Origin: Dokdonella sp.
GTDB taxonomy: Bacteria; Pseudomonadota; Gammaproteobacteria; Xanthomonadales; Rhodanobacteraceae
Length of the DNA: 64,000 bases
Direction of reading: 5' to 3'
NCBI RefSeq assembly: GCF_019634815.1
Contig: NZ_JAHCAP010000002.1
Span: forward strand, 62,001-126,000
The first letter of the stretch is position 1. Every line of letters starts with the position of its first letter. Positions 1-11,406 of this stretch are shown here, piece after piece. A model generated the notes under the pieces. It was not told where the DNA came from, did no database searches, and was given only the letters and a program-made list of their open reading frames with translations. The translations under genes were made by a program, and so were the position numbers.

Positions 1-1
1 C

Positions 2-403
2 TTCGTGCTGGTGCACGATGCCGCGCGGCCTTGCATCTCGTGCGTCGACATCGACCGGCTGGTGGAACGCGCGGTACCCGCGGGTGGCGGCCTGCTGGCC
101 GCGCCGCTGCGCGATACCCTCAAGCGTGCCGATGCCGATGGCCGGGTGGCGGCGACCGAGCCCCGCGAGACTCGCTGGCGTGCGCTCACGCCGCAATTGT
201 TTACACGCGGCGCGCTGGAAGCGGCACTCACCCGCGCGCAGACCGATGGCGTGGAGATCACCGACGAGGCAATGGCGATGGAGCGCACCGGGCATGCGCC
301 GCTGCTGGTCGAAGGTGACGAGCGCAACATCAAGGTCACCACGCCGGCCGATCTTGCGGTGGTTCAGGCCATGCTGCAAGGCATGCCGGCAACGGTGCGA
401 TAA
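2..403 (+). CDS. ispD: 2-C-methyl-D-erythritol 4-phosphate cytidylyltransferase, C-terminal part (partial)
   Basis: Cytosolic enzyme of the MEP isoprenoid pathway that makes CDP-methylerythritol from MEP and CTP. The window opens inside the gene, and about the last 133 residues are visible. Seen: the VHDAARPC segment of the family, then LTPQLF, then ITDEAMAME, then a basic [15 protein letters not shown] segment before the C-terminus, all in the usual IspD order. The N-terminal nucleotide-binding loop lies upstream of the window. The stop (TAA) is 50 bases before ispF, which acts two steps later, so the pair is probably co-transcribed as in many proteobacteria. The 5' end is cut by the window edge, not by a mutation. 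Confidence 0.95.
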   Translation, partial: FVLVHDAARPCISCVDIDRLVERAVPAGGGLLAAPLRDTLKRADADGRVAATEPRETRWRALTPQLFTRGALEAALTRAQTDGVEITDEAMAMERTGHAPLLVEGDERNIKVTTPADLAVVQAMLQGMPATVR

Positions 404-453
404 TCCCGGCCCCGCGGAACCTCCGCGTCCCGCCTTCCACCGCAGGCCCCACC

Positions 454-1080
454 ATGCGCATCGGCCAAGGTTTCGACGTCCACGCATTCGGCCCCGGTGA
501 TTGCGTCACCCTGGGCGGCGTGCGCATTGCCTACGATCGCGGCCTGATAGCGCACTCGGACGGTGATGTCGCCGTGCACGCGCTGTGCGACGCCTTGCTC
601 GGCGCGCTCGCGCTGGGCGACATCGGCAAGCATTTTCCGCCGACCGATCCGCGCTGGGCACATGCCGATTCCATGCAGTTCCTGAGCCGCTGCACGGAGA
701 TGGTCGTCGAGCAGGGTTATGTGATCGGCAATGTCGACATCACGATCGTCTGCGAAAAGCCCAAGCTCGCACCGCACATTCAAGCGATGCGCGAGCGCCT
801 CGCCGAAGAAATGGCTTGCCAGATCAACCTGGTGAGTGTGAAGGCGACCACCAGCGAAAAGCTCGGTTTCACCGGGCGTGGTGAGGGCATCGCGGCGTTT
901 GCGGTGGCGCTGTTGCAGCCACGCGTGGTCGCTGCAACCGTGGCGCGGGTCGAGGAGCCGGAACTGCGCGCTTTCGTCGAGCGCGTCGAGGCCGAAGTCG
1001 ATGCCGATCTGGCCGCATCGATTCCCTCGGCGGGTCCGCTGGCTGAGGCGAGCCTCAAGCAGCAAGACAAGCGCAAGTGA
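454..1080 (+). CDS. ispF: 2-C-methyl-D-erythritol 2,4-cyclodiphosphate synthase with C-terminal extension
   Basis: Forms MEcPP from CDP-ME 2-phosphate with release of CMP, in the cytosolic MEP pathway. Residues 1-155 are a normal IspF: GFDVHAF at 6-12 carries metal ligands D8 and H10, SDGD at 35-38 is followed by H42, and the conserved [16 protein letters not shown] block is at 131-146. Family members usually end near residue 160, but this one has 208 residues. The extra ~50 residues are acidic in the middle ([18 protein letters not shown]) and lysine-rich at the end. There is no sign of a frameshift into truD. The stop overlaps the GTG start of truD, indicating translational coupling. Confidence 0.95.
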   Translation: MRIGQGFDVHAFGPGDCVTLGGVRIAYDRGLIAHSDGDVAVHALCDALLGALALGDIGKHFPPTDPRWAHADSMQFLSRCTEMVVEQGYVIGNVDITIVCEKPKLAPHIQAMRERLAEEMACQINLVSVKATTSEKLGFTGRGEGIAAFAVALLQPRVVAATVARVEEPELRAFVERVEAEVDADLAASIPSAGPLAEASLKQQDKRK

Positions 1081-2096
1081 ATTTGAACCTGCCGTATGCG
1101 CATGGCGGCCCGCCGCTGCGTGGCCGACTGCGCGTCCAACCGGAAGATTTCCGCGTCGAGGAAGTGCTCGGCTTCGAGCCGAGCGGCGACGGCGAGCATG
1201 CCTTCCTCGAAATCGAAAAGACCGGCGCCAATACCGAATGGGTGGCACGCCAGCTCGCGCGTGCGCTCGAATTGCCGCCAGTCACGATCGGTTTCTGCGG
1301 ACTCAAGGATCGCCACGCGGTCACGCGTCAGGCTTACACCGTCCATCTGGGCAGGCGCGCCGATCCCGATTGGCAGGCGCTTTCGATTGCGGGTGTGCGT
1401 GTGCTCTCGGCAACGCGCCATGCGCGCAAGCTCAAGCGCGGCGCGCACCGCGGCAATCGCTTCGTGATCCGGGCGCACGATCTCGCAGGCGATCGCGCGC
1501 AGGCACAGGCGATCGTCGCAGCGATCGCCGCGCAGGGTGTGCCGAACTACTTCGGCGAGCAGCGCTTCGGTCACGGTGATGACAATCTTGCCTTGGCGCG
1601 GCGACTGTTTGCGGGGGAGCGTCTGCCACGCGAGCAGCGTGGCTTCGCGCTGTCGGCCGCGCGTTCGGCCTTGTTCAATGCGGTTCTGGCGCGGCGTGTG
1701 GGCGCATGCCAATGGAACCGCGCGCTGGCCGGTGAAGTGTGGATGCTGGCCGGAAGCCATTCGGTGTTCGGGCCCGAGCCTTTGAGCGTCGATCTGGAAC
1801 AGCGGCTCGCTGGGCTCGACGTCCACCCGACCGGCCCGTTGTGGGGCAGGGGGGCCTTGCGCAGCAGCGAGGCCGTGCACGAACTCGAAATGGATGTCGC
1901 CGCGAAGTGGAGCGAATTCGCGCAAGGACTCGAACAGGCCGGTCTCGAACAGCAGCGACGCTCCTTGCGGCTGCTCGTGCACGACCTGCGGATCGACTGG
2001 CAGGACGATCATTGCACCCTGGCGTTTGCGCTCGAGTCGGGCGCGTTTGCGACCGTGGTGCTGCGCGAGTTGTGCCGGAGCCCGGACGAGGCCTGA
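1077..2096 (+). CDS. truD: tRNA pseudouridine(13) synthase TruD
   Basis: Isomerises U13 of some tRNAs to pseudouridine. The protein has 339 residues, normal for TruD. Seen: QPEDFRVEE near residue 21, the catalytic motif GLKDRHA with the nucleophilic Asp at 78, and NYFGEQRFG at 157-165. Starts on GTG overlapping the ispF stop (GTGA). In many gammaproteobacteria truD sits between ispF and surE, as here, except that a minus-strand smr gene is inserted between truD and surE. Its 3' end converges on smr with a gap of only 24 bases. Confidence 0.96.
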   Translation: MNLNLPYAHGGPPLRGRLRVQPEDFRVEEVLGFEPSGDGEHAFLEIEKTGANTEWVARQLARALELPPVTIGFCGLKDRHAVTRQAYTVHLGRRADPDWQALSIAGVRVLSATRHARKLKRGAHRGNRFVIRAHDLAGDRAQAQAIVAAIAAQGVPNYFGEQRFGHGDDNLALARRLFAGERLPREQRGFALSAARSALFNAVLARRVGACQWNRALAGEVWMLAGSHSVFGPEPLSVDLEQRLAGLDVHPTGPLWGRGALRSSEAVHELEMDVAAKWSEFAQGLEQAGLEQQRRSLRLLVHDLRIDWQDDHCTLAFALESGAFATVVLRELCRSPDEA

Positions 2097-2120
2097 GTTG
2101 CACGCGAGCGTGCCGATCGC

Positions 2121-2654
2121 TCAATTCGCGCGTTGCAGGAGCACGATCACCGCGCCGGTGCCGCCCTGGGCGGGACGCGCCGAGGTGAAGGCGAGGACGT
2201 CGGCACGACGACGCAGCAAGCTGTCGGTGAGCTGCTTGATGACGGGCCCACGCGCGCTCGAGCGCAGACCCTTGCCGTGCACGATGCGCACGCACAGCTC
2301 GTGGTGGCGGCGGCAGTCATCGAGGAACTGGCTGATTGCGCTGCGGGCGACGGCCACGCTCATTTCGTGCAGGTCGATTTCGGCCTGGACGCTGAAGCGG
2401 CCGCGCCGCAGTTGCTGCAGCAAGCGCGCGGGTTGGCCGAGCTTGAGATGGCTGATTTCCTCGCCCAGTTCGACCGCGCCCGCTTCAAACGCGTGATTGA
2501 GCAGTTCGTCCTTGACGCGTGCCTCGTCGCGGCGGAACTGTTCGGCAGCCGGCTCGGGTTGACTGGGCCGTGGCGCGGCCTCGCAAGCCGGCAGCTCGCG
2601 CACGCGACCGATCGCGGCGCGGAACAGGCGGGCGTCGTCATCGTCGGCGTTCAT
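2121..2654 (-). CDS. Smr-domain protein (SmrA/SmrB-like putative nuclease)
   Basis: Protein of 177 residues with a charged N-terminal region and a C-terminal Smr domain. Smr hallmarks are DLHEM at 94-98, HGKGLRS at 126-132 and [10 protein letters not shown] at 164-173. Stand-alone Smr proteins of proteobacteria are single-strand endonucleases; in E. coli SmrB cleaves mRNA at collided ribosomes. Which paralogue this is cannot be told from the sequence. It lies on the minus strand between truD and surE and is divergent from surE across a ~114-base gap, so it interrupts the otherwise co-directional truD-surE cluster. Start ATG at 2654 is the first in frame. Confidence 0.85.
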   Translation of the reverse strand: MNADDDDARLFRAAIGRVRELPACEAAPRPSQPEPAAEQFRRDEARVKDELLNHAFEAGAVELGEEISHLKLGQPARLLQQLRRGRFSVQAEIDLHEMSVAVARSAISQFLDDCRRHHELCVRIVHGKGLRSSARGPVIKQLTDSLLRRRADVLAFTSARPAQGGTGAVIVLLQRAN

Positions 2655-2768
2655 TGCCAGAGGCTAGCAGATCGCCGGCGCGCAGCGGTGCCGGCGTGCG
2701 ATCCGCTATCATTGCGCATTGGTTTCCTCCTCGATGGACGATGGCCGCCTGGTGCGGCGCGCAGACGC

Positions 2769-3536
2769 ATGCGGGTATTGGTCAGCAACGATGATGGAGT
2801 GGATGCACCGGGTATTGCGGTGCTGGCGCAGCGCTTGTGCGAAATCGGCGAGGTCACCGTGGTGGCGCCCGATCGGGACCGCTCCGGCGCGAGCAATTCG
2901 CTCACGCTCGACCAGCCGATCCGCGTGCTCAAGCTCGACGAGCACCGCTGGCGCGTCGCCGGCACGCCGACCGATTGCGTGCATCTGGCCCTGTCGGGTT
3001 TGCTCGACCACGAGCCCGACATCGTCGTATCCGGCATCAACAACGCGGCCAACCTTGGCGATGACGTGATCTATTCGGGCACCGTCTCGGCGGCGATGGA
3101 GGGACGTTTTCTCGGCTTGCCGGCAATCGCGGTGTCGCTGGTCACGCGCGACCATGTCGGCCATCACTTCCAGAGTGCGGCCGAAGCCGTGTTGCTGCTG
3201 ATCCGCCGCCTGCTGGTCGATCCGCTGCCGGCCGACACCATCCTCAACGTCAACGTGCCGGATCGTCCCTGGCACGAGATCCGCGGCCTGCAGGTGACGC
3301 GACTCGGGCGGCGCCATCGCTCGGCGCCGTGCATCGCCCAGCGCGATCCGCGTGGCCGGCCGATCTGGTGGATAGGCCCGTCCGGCGAAGCCGACGACGA
3401 TGGTCCAGGCACCGACTTTGCTTCGGTGCGCGAGGGTTTTGTTTCGATCACGCCAATCCATGTCGACCTCACCCGCTTCCAGGCACTCGACAAGGTGGCC
3501 GGTTGGGTATCGGCCTTGCAGGCGGAATCCAAGTGA
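2769..3536 (+). CDS. surE: 5'/3'-nucleotidase SurE
   Basis: Stationary-phase survival phosphatase that acts on nucleoside monophosphates and is metal dependent. It has 255 residues. The start is fixed by the family N-terminus [10 protein letters not shown] with the metal-binding DD at 8-9; the frame stays open far upstream, but that stretch is antisense to smr. SGASNS (39-44) and [12 protein letters not shown] with the metal-binding Asn region follow. No strong Shine-Dalgarno sequence precedes the ATG. The stop overlaps the GTG start of pcm, the usual surE-pcm coupling. Confidence 0.95.
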   Translation: MRVLVSNDDGVDAPGIAVLAQRLCEIGEVTVVAPDRDRSGASNSLTLDQPIRVLKLDEHRWRVAGTPTDCVHLALSGLLDHEPDIVVSGINNAANLGDDVIYSGTVSAAMEGRFLGLPAIAVSLVTRDHVGHHFQSAAEAVLLLIRRLLVDPLPADTILNVNVPDRPWHEIRGLQVTRLGRRHRSAPCIAQRDPRGRPIWWIGPSGEADDDGPGTDFASVREGFVSITPIHVDLTRFQALDKVAGWVSALQAESK

Positions 3537-4213
3537 GCCTTTCGTCGCGGTCCGACCCGGTTCTGCGCGGCATCGGCATGACCTCGCAGCGCGCACGCGA
3601 CCGCATGGTGGATGGTCTGGTGACGAAGGGCGGCATCCGTGATCGGCGCGTGCTCGATGTGTTGCGCAGCTTGCCGCGCCACCTGTTCATCGACGAGGCG
3701 CTGGCTTCGCGTGCCTACGAAGACACAGCGCTGCCGATCGGTCAGGCGCAGACGATTTCGCAACCCTTCGTGGTGGCGCGCATGACCGAAGCGCTGATCG
3801 AGCACCGCTTGCCCACGCGCGTGCTTGAGATCGGCACCGGCTCGGGCTACCAGTGCGCGGTGCTGGCACGATTGGTCGAGCAGGTCTACACCGTCGAGCG
3901 CATCGACGAACTGTTGCGCAATGCGCGCCGGCGCTTTCGCAAGCTGGGGCTCGACAACATCCGTTCGCGGCATGACGACGGCCGTCTGGGATGGTCCGAG
4001 TTCGCGCCGTTCGATGCGATTCTGGTGACTGCCGCGGGTGCCGGGCTCGAACCCGCCTTGCTCGATCAGCTTGCGCCCGAGGGTTGCCTGGTGGCGCCGG
4101 TCGGCCCGCCCGGACGCCAGCAACTGCTGCGCGTGCGTGCGGGCGAGCAGGGGTGGGTGCATGAGCGTCTCGGCGAAGTGAGCTTCGTGCCCTTGCTCGG
4201 GGGCACGGGATGA
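3533..4213 (+). CDS. pcm: protein-L-isoaspartate O-methyltransferase
   Basis: Repairs isoaspartyl residues in aged proteins using SAM. Starting at the GTG that overlaps the surE stop gives 226 residues, the usual size. Seen: QTISQP at 73-78 (substrate-proximal motif) and the SAM-binding [11 protein letters not shown] at 97-107, followed by VERIDEL and the DDGRLGW motif. The next gene, a DedA/YqaA membrane protein, follows after a short gap, so surE-pcm-yqaA-nlpD-rpoS look like one stationary-phase transcription unit. Confidence 0.95.
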   Translation: MSLSSRSDPVLRGIGMTSQRARDRMVDGLVTKGGIRDRRVLDVLRSLPRHLFIDEALASRAYEDTALPIGQAQTISQPFVVARMTEALIEHRLPTRVLEIGTGSGYQCAVLARLVEQVYTVERIDELLRNARRRFRKLGLDNIRSRHDDGRLGWSEFAPFDAILVTAAGAGLEPALLDQLAPEGCLVAPVGPPGRQQLLRVRAGEQGWVHERLGEVSFVPLLGGTG

Positions 4214-4244
4214 ACGGATGGAACATCCCGCGCGGGTGCCTGCG

Positions 4245-4850
4245 ATGAAGTTGTTCAAGCCGCTTTACGAGCGCGCCTTGCGCTGGGCCAAACATCCGCA
4301 TGCCGAACGCTATCTGGGCGGACTGAGCTTTGTCGAAGCGATCATTTTTCCGGTGGCGCCGGAAATCATGCTCGCGCCGATGGTGCTGTCGCAACCGCGG
4401 CGCTGGGCGCGTTACGCGAGCGTGAGTTTGCTCGGCTCGATGCTCGGCGCCTTCGTCGGCTATGCGCTCGGCCACTATGCCTTTGATCTGCTGCGGCCCT
4501 TGCTCGCGCAGATCGGCTGGTTGCCGCGTCTCGATGCGCTGGTCAGCGAACTGGGCGCCGAAGTTCGCAGCCATCCCTGGAATGCGTTCTGGATGCTGGT
4601 GGCGGCTGGCTTCGTGCCGGTGCCGCTGAAGATTTTCACCTGGGCCTCGGGCATCGTCGGCATGCCGCTGCTGCCCTTCATTGGCGGCATGCTGATCGGG
4701 CGCGGCAAGCGCGTGTATTTGCTCGCGGGCGTGATTCGCCTGGGCGGCGAACGTGCCGAGCGCGCCTTGCATCGCTGGATCGAATGGATCGGTTGGGCGC
4801 TGGTGTTGCTGATCGTTGCCTTGATCGCCTGGCTGCGTCTGGTCAAATAG
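4245..4850 (+). CDS. YqaA/DedA-family inner-membrane protein
   Basis: About 201 residues. VTT/SNARE-associated (DedA superfamily) protein of the YqaA type. Seen: a hydrophobic FVEAIIFPVAPEIML segment near the N-terminus, a glycine-rich LLGSMLGAFVGYALGHYA helix, a second set of helices with FVPVPLKIFTWASGIVGM, and a C-terminal anchor WIGWALVLLIVALIAWL. DedA proteins act in membrane homeostasis and lipid-carrier flipping; the substrate here is unknown. The start at 4245 (MKLFKPLYERAL) is preferred because it matches the YqaA N-terminus as I recall it; an in-frame ATG at 4218 would add nine residues. It ends directly against the nlpD-like gene. Confidence 0.85.
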   Translation: MKLFKPLYERALRWAKHPHAERYLGGLSFVEAIIFPVAPEIMLAPMVLSQPRRWARYASVSLLGSMLGAFVGYALGHYAFDLLRPLLAQIGWLPRLDALVSELGAEVRSHPWNAFWMLVAAGFVPVPLKIFTWASGIVGMPLLPFIGGMLIGRGKRVYLLAGVIRLGGERAERALHRWIEWIGWALVLLIVALIAWLRLVK

Positions 4851-5819
4851 ATGCCGAGCATGAACCTTCATTCACGCCAATGGCTGTTGTTGTCGCTGCT
4901 GCTGACGCTGGCGTCCTGTGCCAGCACCGGTCCGGCGCCGGTCGAAGATCTCAATGCCGGGCGGGTGCGAAAGACAGCAAGCCCGCCCGCCGCGCCGCGA
5001 CACGCCGTGGACGGCAACAGCCACCGGGTGGAGCGCGGCGACACGCTTTACAGCATTGCCTTCCGCAATGGTCTGGATTACCGCGAACTGGCGGCGTGGA
5101 ATCGCATCGGGCCGCCTTACACGATCCATGTCGGCCAGAACCTGCGCCTGACTGCGCCCGCGCGCAACCAGGATCGGGCGACGCTCGAGCGCACACCCCG
5201 ACGCGTGGCCGGCAGCACGCCAGCGGTGCCGTCCAGACCGGCGGTGTTCGAGCCGGTGGAAAACACGCCGCCGGCCTTCGTCAACCGCACGCCCGCAGCC
5301 ACCACGTCCACGACGGCAGCGCCAGCAGCCAAGCCTGACATCACCCCGGCAAGCACGAATGCGCCGAGCAGCGCGACGGCAACGGCCACGCCAGCGCCAG
5401 CTGCCGTCACCAGCACGCCGCCTGCCGAGTCGGCAGCCACGGTTGGCGAAGTGAGTTGGCGCTGGCCGGCCACGGGCACCCTCGTCGGCGCGTTCGTCAG
5501 CAACGACAAGACGCGTCAGGGCATCGACATCGCGGGCAAGGCTGGCGATGCAGTGCGCGCTGCCGCAGATGGCGTGGTCGTCTACAGCGGCAATGGCCTC
5601 GTCGGCTATGGCGAACTCATCATCATCAAGCACAACGCCAGCTACCTGTCGGCCTATGGCCACAATCGCAAGCGCATGGTCGCCGAAGGCGGTCGCGTCA
5701 AGGCCGGGCAGGAGATCGCGGAGATGGGATCCAGCAGCGCAAGCCGTGATTCCCTGCATTTCGAAATCCGCAAGAACGGCAAGCCGGTCAATCCACTCGA
5801 CTATCTGCCGCGACGTTGA
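4851..5819 (+). CDS. nlpD: NlpD-like lipoprotein with LysM and degenerate M23 (LytM) domain
   Basis: 322 residues. A signal peptide ends in a lipobox, LASC, with lipidated Cys23. A LysM domain spans about 58-101 (HRVERGDTLYSIAFRNG). A long Ala/Thr/Pro linker follows (~105-215), then a LytM/M23 fold at ~215-318. The zinc-binding His residues of active M23 peptidases are missing: RQGIDIAG stands where HxxxD is expected and SLHFEIR where HLHFE is usual. This matches E. coli NlpD, which does not cut peptidoglycan but activates the amidase AmiC at the septum. It lies immediately upstream of rpoS; in E. coli the main rpoS promoter is inside nlpD, and the same may hold here. Confidence 0.93.
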   Translation: MPSMNLHSRQWLLLSLLLTLASCASTGPAPVEDLNAGRVRKTASPPAAPRHAVDGNSHRVERGDTLYSIAFRNGLDYRELAAWNRIGPPYTIHVGQNLRLTAPARNQDRATLERTPRRVAGSTPAVPSRPAVFEPVENTPPAFVNRTPAATTSTTAAPAAKPDITPASTNAPSSATATATPAPAAVTSTPPAESAATVGEVSWRWPATGTLVGAFVSNDKTRQGIDIAGKAGDAVRAAADGVVVYSGNGLVGYGELIIIKHNASYLSAYGHNRKRMVAEGGRVKAGQEIAEMGSSSASRDSLHFEIRKNGKPVNPLDYLPRR

Positions 5820-5896
5820 GCGTGTTTTGCTTCGCGACGGGTCCTGGGGTTGATCTGCGCATTCCCCGCGGCGACGCAGCAGCGTAAGCTGCGCTG

Positions 5897-6802
5897 GTGC
5901 ATTCGCCGACCGATCCCAATGCAGCGCCACTTGCCGAGGATGAGCTGGGCGCACTCGATGCGGGCCAGGAATCCGATGAGGAAGCGCGCGACTCGGCATT
6001 GATCTATCTGTCCGAGATCGGCTTGGTGCCGCTGCTCGATGGCGAACAGGAATGGGCCTTGGCCGAGCGCGTGCAGGCCGGTGATGCCGCTGCACGACAC
6101 CAGATGATCGAGGCCAATTTGCGTCTGGTGGTCAGTGTTGCCCGCAACTACACCGGACGCGGCCTGGCCTTCATGGATCTCATCGCCGAGGGCAACCTCG
6201 GCCTGATTCGCGCAGTGGAAAAGTTCGATCCCCGGCGGCGCCTGCGCTTTTCGACTTATGCGGTGTGGTGGATCCGCGAGGCAATGCGCGCGGCGATCAT
6301 GAATCAGGGCCGCACCGTGCGCGTGCCGGTGCACGTGCTGCGTGATCTGGCGCAGGTGCTGCGCGTCGAGCGTGAGTTGACGATGACGCTTGGCACTGCG
6401 CCCACCATCGAGCAGATCGCGCAGGCGGCGCAGCGCGAAGTCAGCGCGATCATCGAGTTGTTCCGCGCCGGGGAGCGTGTGGAGTCACTCGATGTGCTCG
6501 ATACCGGCCAGCGCAGCCTGCTCGGCGTGATGTGGGACCAGGAGGAGGCGGACAACCGCCTTGGCGCGTTCGCGATCGAGCGGCTCAGCCGCTTGATCGA
6601 ACGCCTTGGGCAACGCCAGCGCGAAGTGCTGCAGCGGCGTTTCGGCCTCGGCGAGCGACCGGCACAGTCGCTCGCCGACATCGGTCGTGACTTGGGTATC
6701 AGTCGCGAGCGCGCGCGGCAGATCCAGGAGGAAGCACTCGGCCACCTGCGCCGGCTTGCCGCCGAGTCGCCATCAGCCGTGTCGCCACCCGCGACGAAGT
6801 GA
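5897..6802 (+). CDS. rpoS: RNA polymerase sigma factor RpoS
   Basis: Group 2 sigma factor of the stationary-phase and general stress response, 301 residues. An acidic N-terminus precedes region 1.2 ([11 protein letters not shown]), core-binding region 2.2 ([19 protein letters not shown], ~92-110), the -10-recognising [12 protein letters not shown] (119-130), region 3, and a C-terminal helix-turn-helix ([18 protein letters not shown], region 4.2). Position right after nlpD supports RpoS rather than RpoH or RpoD. Start is GTG with a weak ribosome site, consistent with translational control known for rpoS elsewhere. It ends 3 bases from a convergent gene. Confidence 0.95.
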   Translation: MHSPTDPNAAPLAEDELGALDAGQESDEEARDSALIYLSEIGLVPLLDGEQEWALAERVQAGDAAARHQMIEANLRLVVSVARNYTGRGLAFMDLIAEGNLGLIRAVEKFDPRRRLRFSTYAVWWIREAMRAAIMNQGRTVRVPVHVLRDLAQVLRVERELTMTLGTAPTIEQIAQAAQREVSAIIELFRAGERVESLDVLDTGQRSLLGVMWDQEEADNRLGAFAIERLSRLIERLGQRQREVLQRRFGLGERPAQSLADIGRDLGISRERARQIQEEALGHLRRLAAESPSAVSPPATK

Positions 6803-6805
6803 GGT

Positions 6806-7189
6806 TCAACCGGCAGTGGCAGGCAACATGATCGCCGCCACCACGCGCCGACCTTCGTCGGCCAGCAGGTTGTAGGTGCGGCACGCGGCGGCGTTGTCCA
6901 TCACTTCGATGCCGATGCCCCGACGCAGCAAGGCGGCGCGTGTCGCGTGACTGGGAAAGATCTGGCGCACGCCCGTGCCCAACAACACCACTTCAGGTTC
7001 GAGTGCGAGGATCGCGGCGATGGCTTCTTCGTCGAAACCGTTGATGTCGACCACGGGCCAGTCTTCGACCAGGCGATCGGGTGCGAGCAAAAAGCTGCGC
7101 GTGAGCACGCGGTCGACGATCGTGACCTCGGTTTCCGCGCAGCGACGGAAGAACAGGAAGCCCTCGGTGCGTTCGTGATGCAGCTGCAT
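6806..7189 (-). CDS. Mth938-like domain protein (Xcc1710-like)
   Basis: 127-residue single-domain protein of the Mth938/NDUFAF3-like fold. Seen: [28 protein letters not shown], then [15 protein letters not shown], the signature of the family, and a C-terminal [15 protein letters not shown]. Xanthomonad Xcc1710-like proteins are the nearest family I recall. The biochemical role in bacteria is not established; the mitochondrial relative is a complex I assembly factor. It is the second gene after yhbY on the minus strand (5-base gap), so co-transcription is likely. Confidence 0.85.
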   Translation of the reverse strand: MQLHHERTEGFLFFRRCAETEVTIVDRVLTRSFLLAPDRLVEDWPVVDINGFDEEAIAAILALEPEVVLLGTGVRQIFPSHATRAALLRRGIGIEVMDNAAACRTYNLLADEGRRVVAAIMLPATAG

Positions 7190-7194
7190 GGCAC

Positions 7195-7491
7195 TCAGCG
7201 CGGCAGGCTGAACTGGTCGCGTTCGGGGTTGCGCCGGTAAAAGCAGGCGGTCTTGCCAATTGCCTGCACGAGCTCGGCGCCGGCGTGTTTGGCCATGGTC
7301 TCGATCGCCTGCGCACGCTCGTCGCGGTCGTCGCCCGCAAGCTTGACCTTGAGCAATTCGTGATGGGCGAGGGCGCTGCTGAACTCCGCCAGCAAGGCGT
7401 CGGTGATGCCTTTCTGGCCGACCAGGATCACCGGTTTGAGGTCATGGGCAAAGCTGCGCAGATAGCGCTTCTGGGATGCGGACAAAGGCAT
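7195..7491 (-). CDS. yhbY: ribosome assembly RNA-binding protein YhbY
   Basis: CRM-domain protein of 98 residues that associates with pre-50S ribosomal particles. Seen: [24 protein letters not shown] N-terminus (here SASQKRYLR), the GQKGIT loop at 25-30 that is the CRM GxxG motif, [10 protein letters not shown], and a C-terminal [10 protein letters not shown]. The start at 7491 gives the family length; the frame is open further upstream but that part is antisense to rlmE. It is divergent from rlmE over ~126 bases, the arrangement seen in E. coli. Confidence 0.95.
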   Translation of the reverse strand: MPLSASQKRYLRSFAHDLKPVILVGQKGITDALLAEFSSALAHHELLKVKLAGDDRDERAQAIETMAKHAGAELVQAIGKTACFYRRNPERDQFSLPR

Positions 7492-7617
7492 GCGGTTCAG
7501 GTGCTTGGGCGGCTTTTGGCGGTCGGACAGGGTATCATGCGCCATGCTTTCGAACCTGACCCGATTCCATCCAGAGCCAGTGCGCAAGCGCCCGGGCGCA
7601 ACTGGCGGATCCAACTG

Positions 7618-8238
7618 GTGAAGCGCAGCAAGTCCAGTTCCCGCTGGTTGCAGGAGCATTTCAACGATCCCTACGTCAAGCGCGCCCAGGCCGAGGGCTG
7701 GCGCTCGCGCGCGGTCTTCAAGCTCGAGGAGCTGATCGAACGCGACCGCCTGCTCAAGCCGGGCATGGTGATCGTCGATCTGGGCGCCGCCCCGGGCGGC
7801 TGGTCGCAGATCGCGCGCGAACGATTGGGCGCGACCGGGCGGGTGATCGCGCTCGACATCCTGCCGATGCAGGGCATCGGCGGCGTGGAGTTCATCGAGG
7901 GTGACTTCCGCGAGGAATCGGTGCTCAGGCAACTCGAAGACACGCTCGCGGGCGTCGCGGTGGACCTTGTGCTTTCGGACATGGCACCCAACATGAGTGG
8001 CATGACGGCCGTGGATCAACCACGTTCGATGCATCTGGTCGAACTGGCCGAGGAATTCGCTGCCGCGCACCTGCGCAAGGGTGGCTCGTTTCTCACCAAG
8101 GTTTTCCAGGGCGAGGGTTTCGATGATTTCGTGCGTCGCTTGCGTGCCGGCTACGAGCGCGTCAGCATCCGCAAACCGAAGGCTTCGCGTGCGCGCAGTC
8201 CCGAGGTGTATGCATTGGCAGTGGGCAAGAAAGGGTAA
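7618..8238 (+). CDS. rlmE: 23S rRNA (uridine(2552)-2'-O)-methyltransferase RlmE
   Basis: FtsJ-type enzyme that methylates U2552 in the 23S A-loop with SAM. 206 residues from a GTG start whose product begins with the basic [20 protein letters not shown] typical of RlmE. SAM site [16 protein letters not shown], then [11 protein letters not shown] (catalytic Asp of the K-D-K-E tetrad), and [13 protein letters not shown] with the catalytic Lys. Upstream of ftsH as in E. coli and co-directional with it (94-base gap). Confidence 0.95.
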   Translation: MKRSKSSSRWLQEHFNDPYVKRAQAEGWRSRAVFKLEELIERDRLLKPGMVIVDLGAAPGGWSQIARERLGATGRVIALDILPMQGIGGVEFIEGDFREESVLRQLEDTLAGVAVDLVLSDMAPNMSGMTAVDQPRSMHLVELAEEFAAAHLRKGGSFLTKVFQGEGFDDFVRRLRAGYERVSIRKPKASRARSPEVYALAVGKKG

Positions 8239-8332
8239 GGATCCATGGTTGCAGCACATCAGCGCGGCGTGAAGCGGTCGGCAGGGGCCTTCCCTGCGGG
8301 CTTGCGTGGGGCAATTGCGGGAGGCGCGCGCC

Positions 8333-10249
<1,917 letters not shown>

Positions 10250-10267
10250 GCACGACGGTCATTGGAT

Positions 10268-10291
10268 GAAGGCGCGCGCAGGCGCGCCTTC
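10268..10291 (+). other. strong stem-loop between ftsH and folP
   Basis: Perfect 10-bp inverted repeat (GAAGGCGCGC and its complement) with a 4-base loop, 18 bases after the ftsH stop. There is no T-tract after it on the + strand, so it is not a classical intrinsic terminator. It could protect the ftsH 3' end or reduce read-through into folP. Confidence 0.5.
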
Positions 10292-10332
10292 GCCCTGTGC
10301 GGCAGTCGATGTGGCTGTCGTACACTGCAGTG

Positions 10333-11235
10333 ATGTTCGCTATCACGCCCACGCTCGACTGCCGCGGCCGCGCGCTCCAACTCGACCGCGCCCGCATTTG
10401 CGGCATCGTCAATCTCACCGATGATTCATTCTCCGGCGACGGTCTCGCCGGCGATCCCGAGCGCGCGCTTGCGCAAGGCATTGCCATGGTCGAAGCCGGC
10501 GCCGACCTGCTCGATGTCGGTGCCGAGTCGACGCGGCCCGGTGCCGCGCCGATTGCCGCAGCCGAGGAAATCGCGCGCGTGGTGCCAGTGATCGAGGCGC
10601 TTGCCGCGCGCGTGTCGGTGCCGATCTCGATCGATACGTCCAAGCCCGAGGTGATGCGCGCGGCGGTCGCCGCGGGCGCGGGCCTCATCAACGACGTGTA
10701 TGCCCTGCGTCGCGAGGGTGCGCTCGCGGCCGTGGCCGAGCTGGGGGTTCCGGTCTGCCTGATGCACATGCAGGGCGAGCCGGGCACGATGCAGGACGAT
10801 CCGCACTACGACGATGTCGTCGGCGAGATTCATCGCTTCCTCACCGAGCGCGTGTTTGCCTGCGAAATGGCCGGCATCGACAAGCGCCGCGTGCTGGTCG
10901 ATCCGGGATTCGGTTTCGGCAAGACGCTGGCACACAATCTCGCCCTGCTGGCCGGCCTTGAACGCTTCGTTGGACTGGCTGCGGGCGTCCTGGTCGGGCT
11001 GTCGCGCAAGGCGATGATTGGCACGCTCACCGGGCGCGAGGGGGGGGCGGCACGTGCTGCGGGTTCGGCCGCTGCGGCGCTGATCGCCGTGCAGAATGGC
11101 GCGATGTTCGTGCGTGTGCACGATGTCGCGGCCACGCGCGATGCGCTTGCCGTCTGGCAGGGAGTGGCGGAAGCCGCGGCGCAGCCCACGCGCAAGGAAC
11201 CGCGTCCGGCGCATCTGGCCTGGGATGAGGATTGA
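10333..11235 (+). CDS. folP: dihydropteroate synthase
   Basis: Condenses pABA with the pterin pyrophosphate in folate synthesis; target of sulfonamides. About 300 residues in a TIM-barrel order of motifs: GIVNLTDDSFSGDG (24-37), DVGAESTRPGA (61-71), ISIDTSKPEV (99-108), INDVYA, CLMHMQGEPGTMQ (142-154), DPGFGFGKTLAHN (190-202), GLSRKAMIG (222-230) and VRVHDV near the end. The start at 10333 is my choice; the frame is open 12 codons further. The E. coli partner glmM does not follow. Functionally linked to pabB at 30.2 kb, which makes the pABA precursor. Confidence 0.95.
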   Translation: MFAITPTLDCRGRALQLDRARICGIVNLTDDSFSGDGLAGDPERALAQGIAMVEAGADLLDVGAESTRPGAAPIAAAEEIARVVPVIEALAARVSVPISIDTSKPEVMRAAVAAGAGLINDVYALRREGALAAVAELGVPVCLMHMQGEPGTMQDDPHYDDVVGEIHRFLTERVFACEMAGIDKRRVLVDPGFGFGKTLAHNLALLAGLERFVGLAAGVLVGLSRKAMIGTLTGREGGAARAAGSAAAALIAVQNGAMFVRVHDVAATRDALAVWQGVAEAAAQPTRKEPRPAHLAWDED

Positions 11236-11309
11236 TCGCGCGCTGAGCCAGGGGCTCCTCGGGCGTGTGCGCAGGAACCGTCGGTCCTCATTGGCCAATG
11301 GGTTCTTTG

Positions 11310-11366
11310 CTTGCCGCGGGAGCACGCGGCAAGAAAAAGGCGAGTCCGGAAACATCCGGACTCGCC
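11310..11366 (-). terminator. intrinsic terminator of the HAF-repeat gene, with a second hairpin
   Basis: On the minus strand an 11-bp perfect stem (11339-11349 with 11356-11366, 6-base loop) is followed by T5 (complement of 11334-11338), 40 bases past the stop of the HAF gene. Directly beyond lies a second perfect 9-bp hairpin (11310-11318 with 11325-11333). Together they separate the convergent folP and HAF genes. Confidence 0.8.
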
Positions 11367-11406
11367 GAGAGGGAGAGAGACAGCGCTGGGGCTTGCTTGC
11401 AGTTCT

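Noticed and set aside
364..2012. Long minus-strand frames over ispF and truD
   Set aside because: They mirror the real + strand genes and show no domain or ribosome site.
2133..2768. In-frame N-terminal extension of SurE by 212 residues
   Set aside because: The stretch is antisense to the smr gene and SurE begins at the conserved [10 protein letters not shown].
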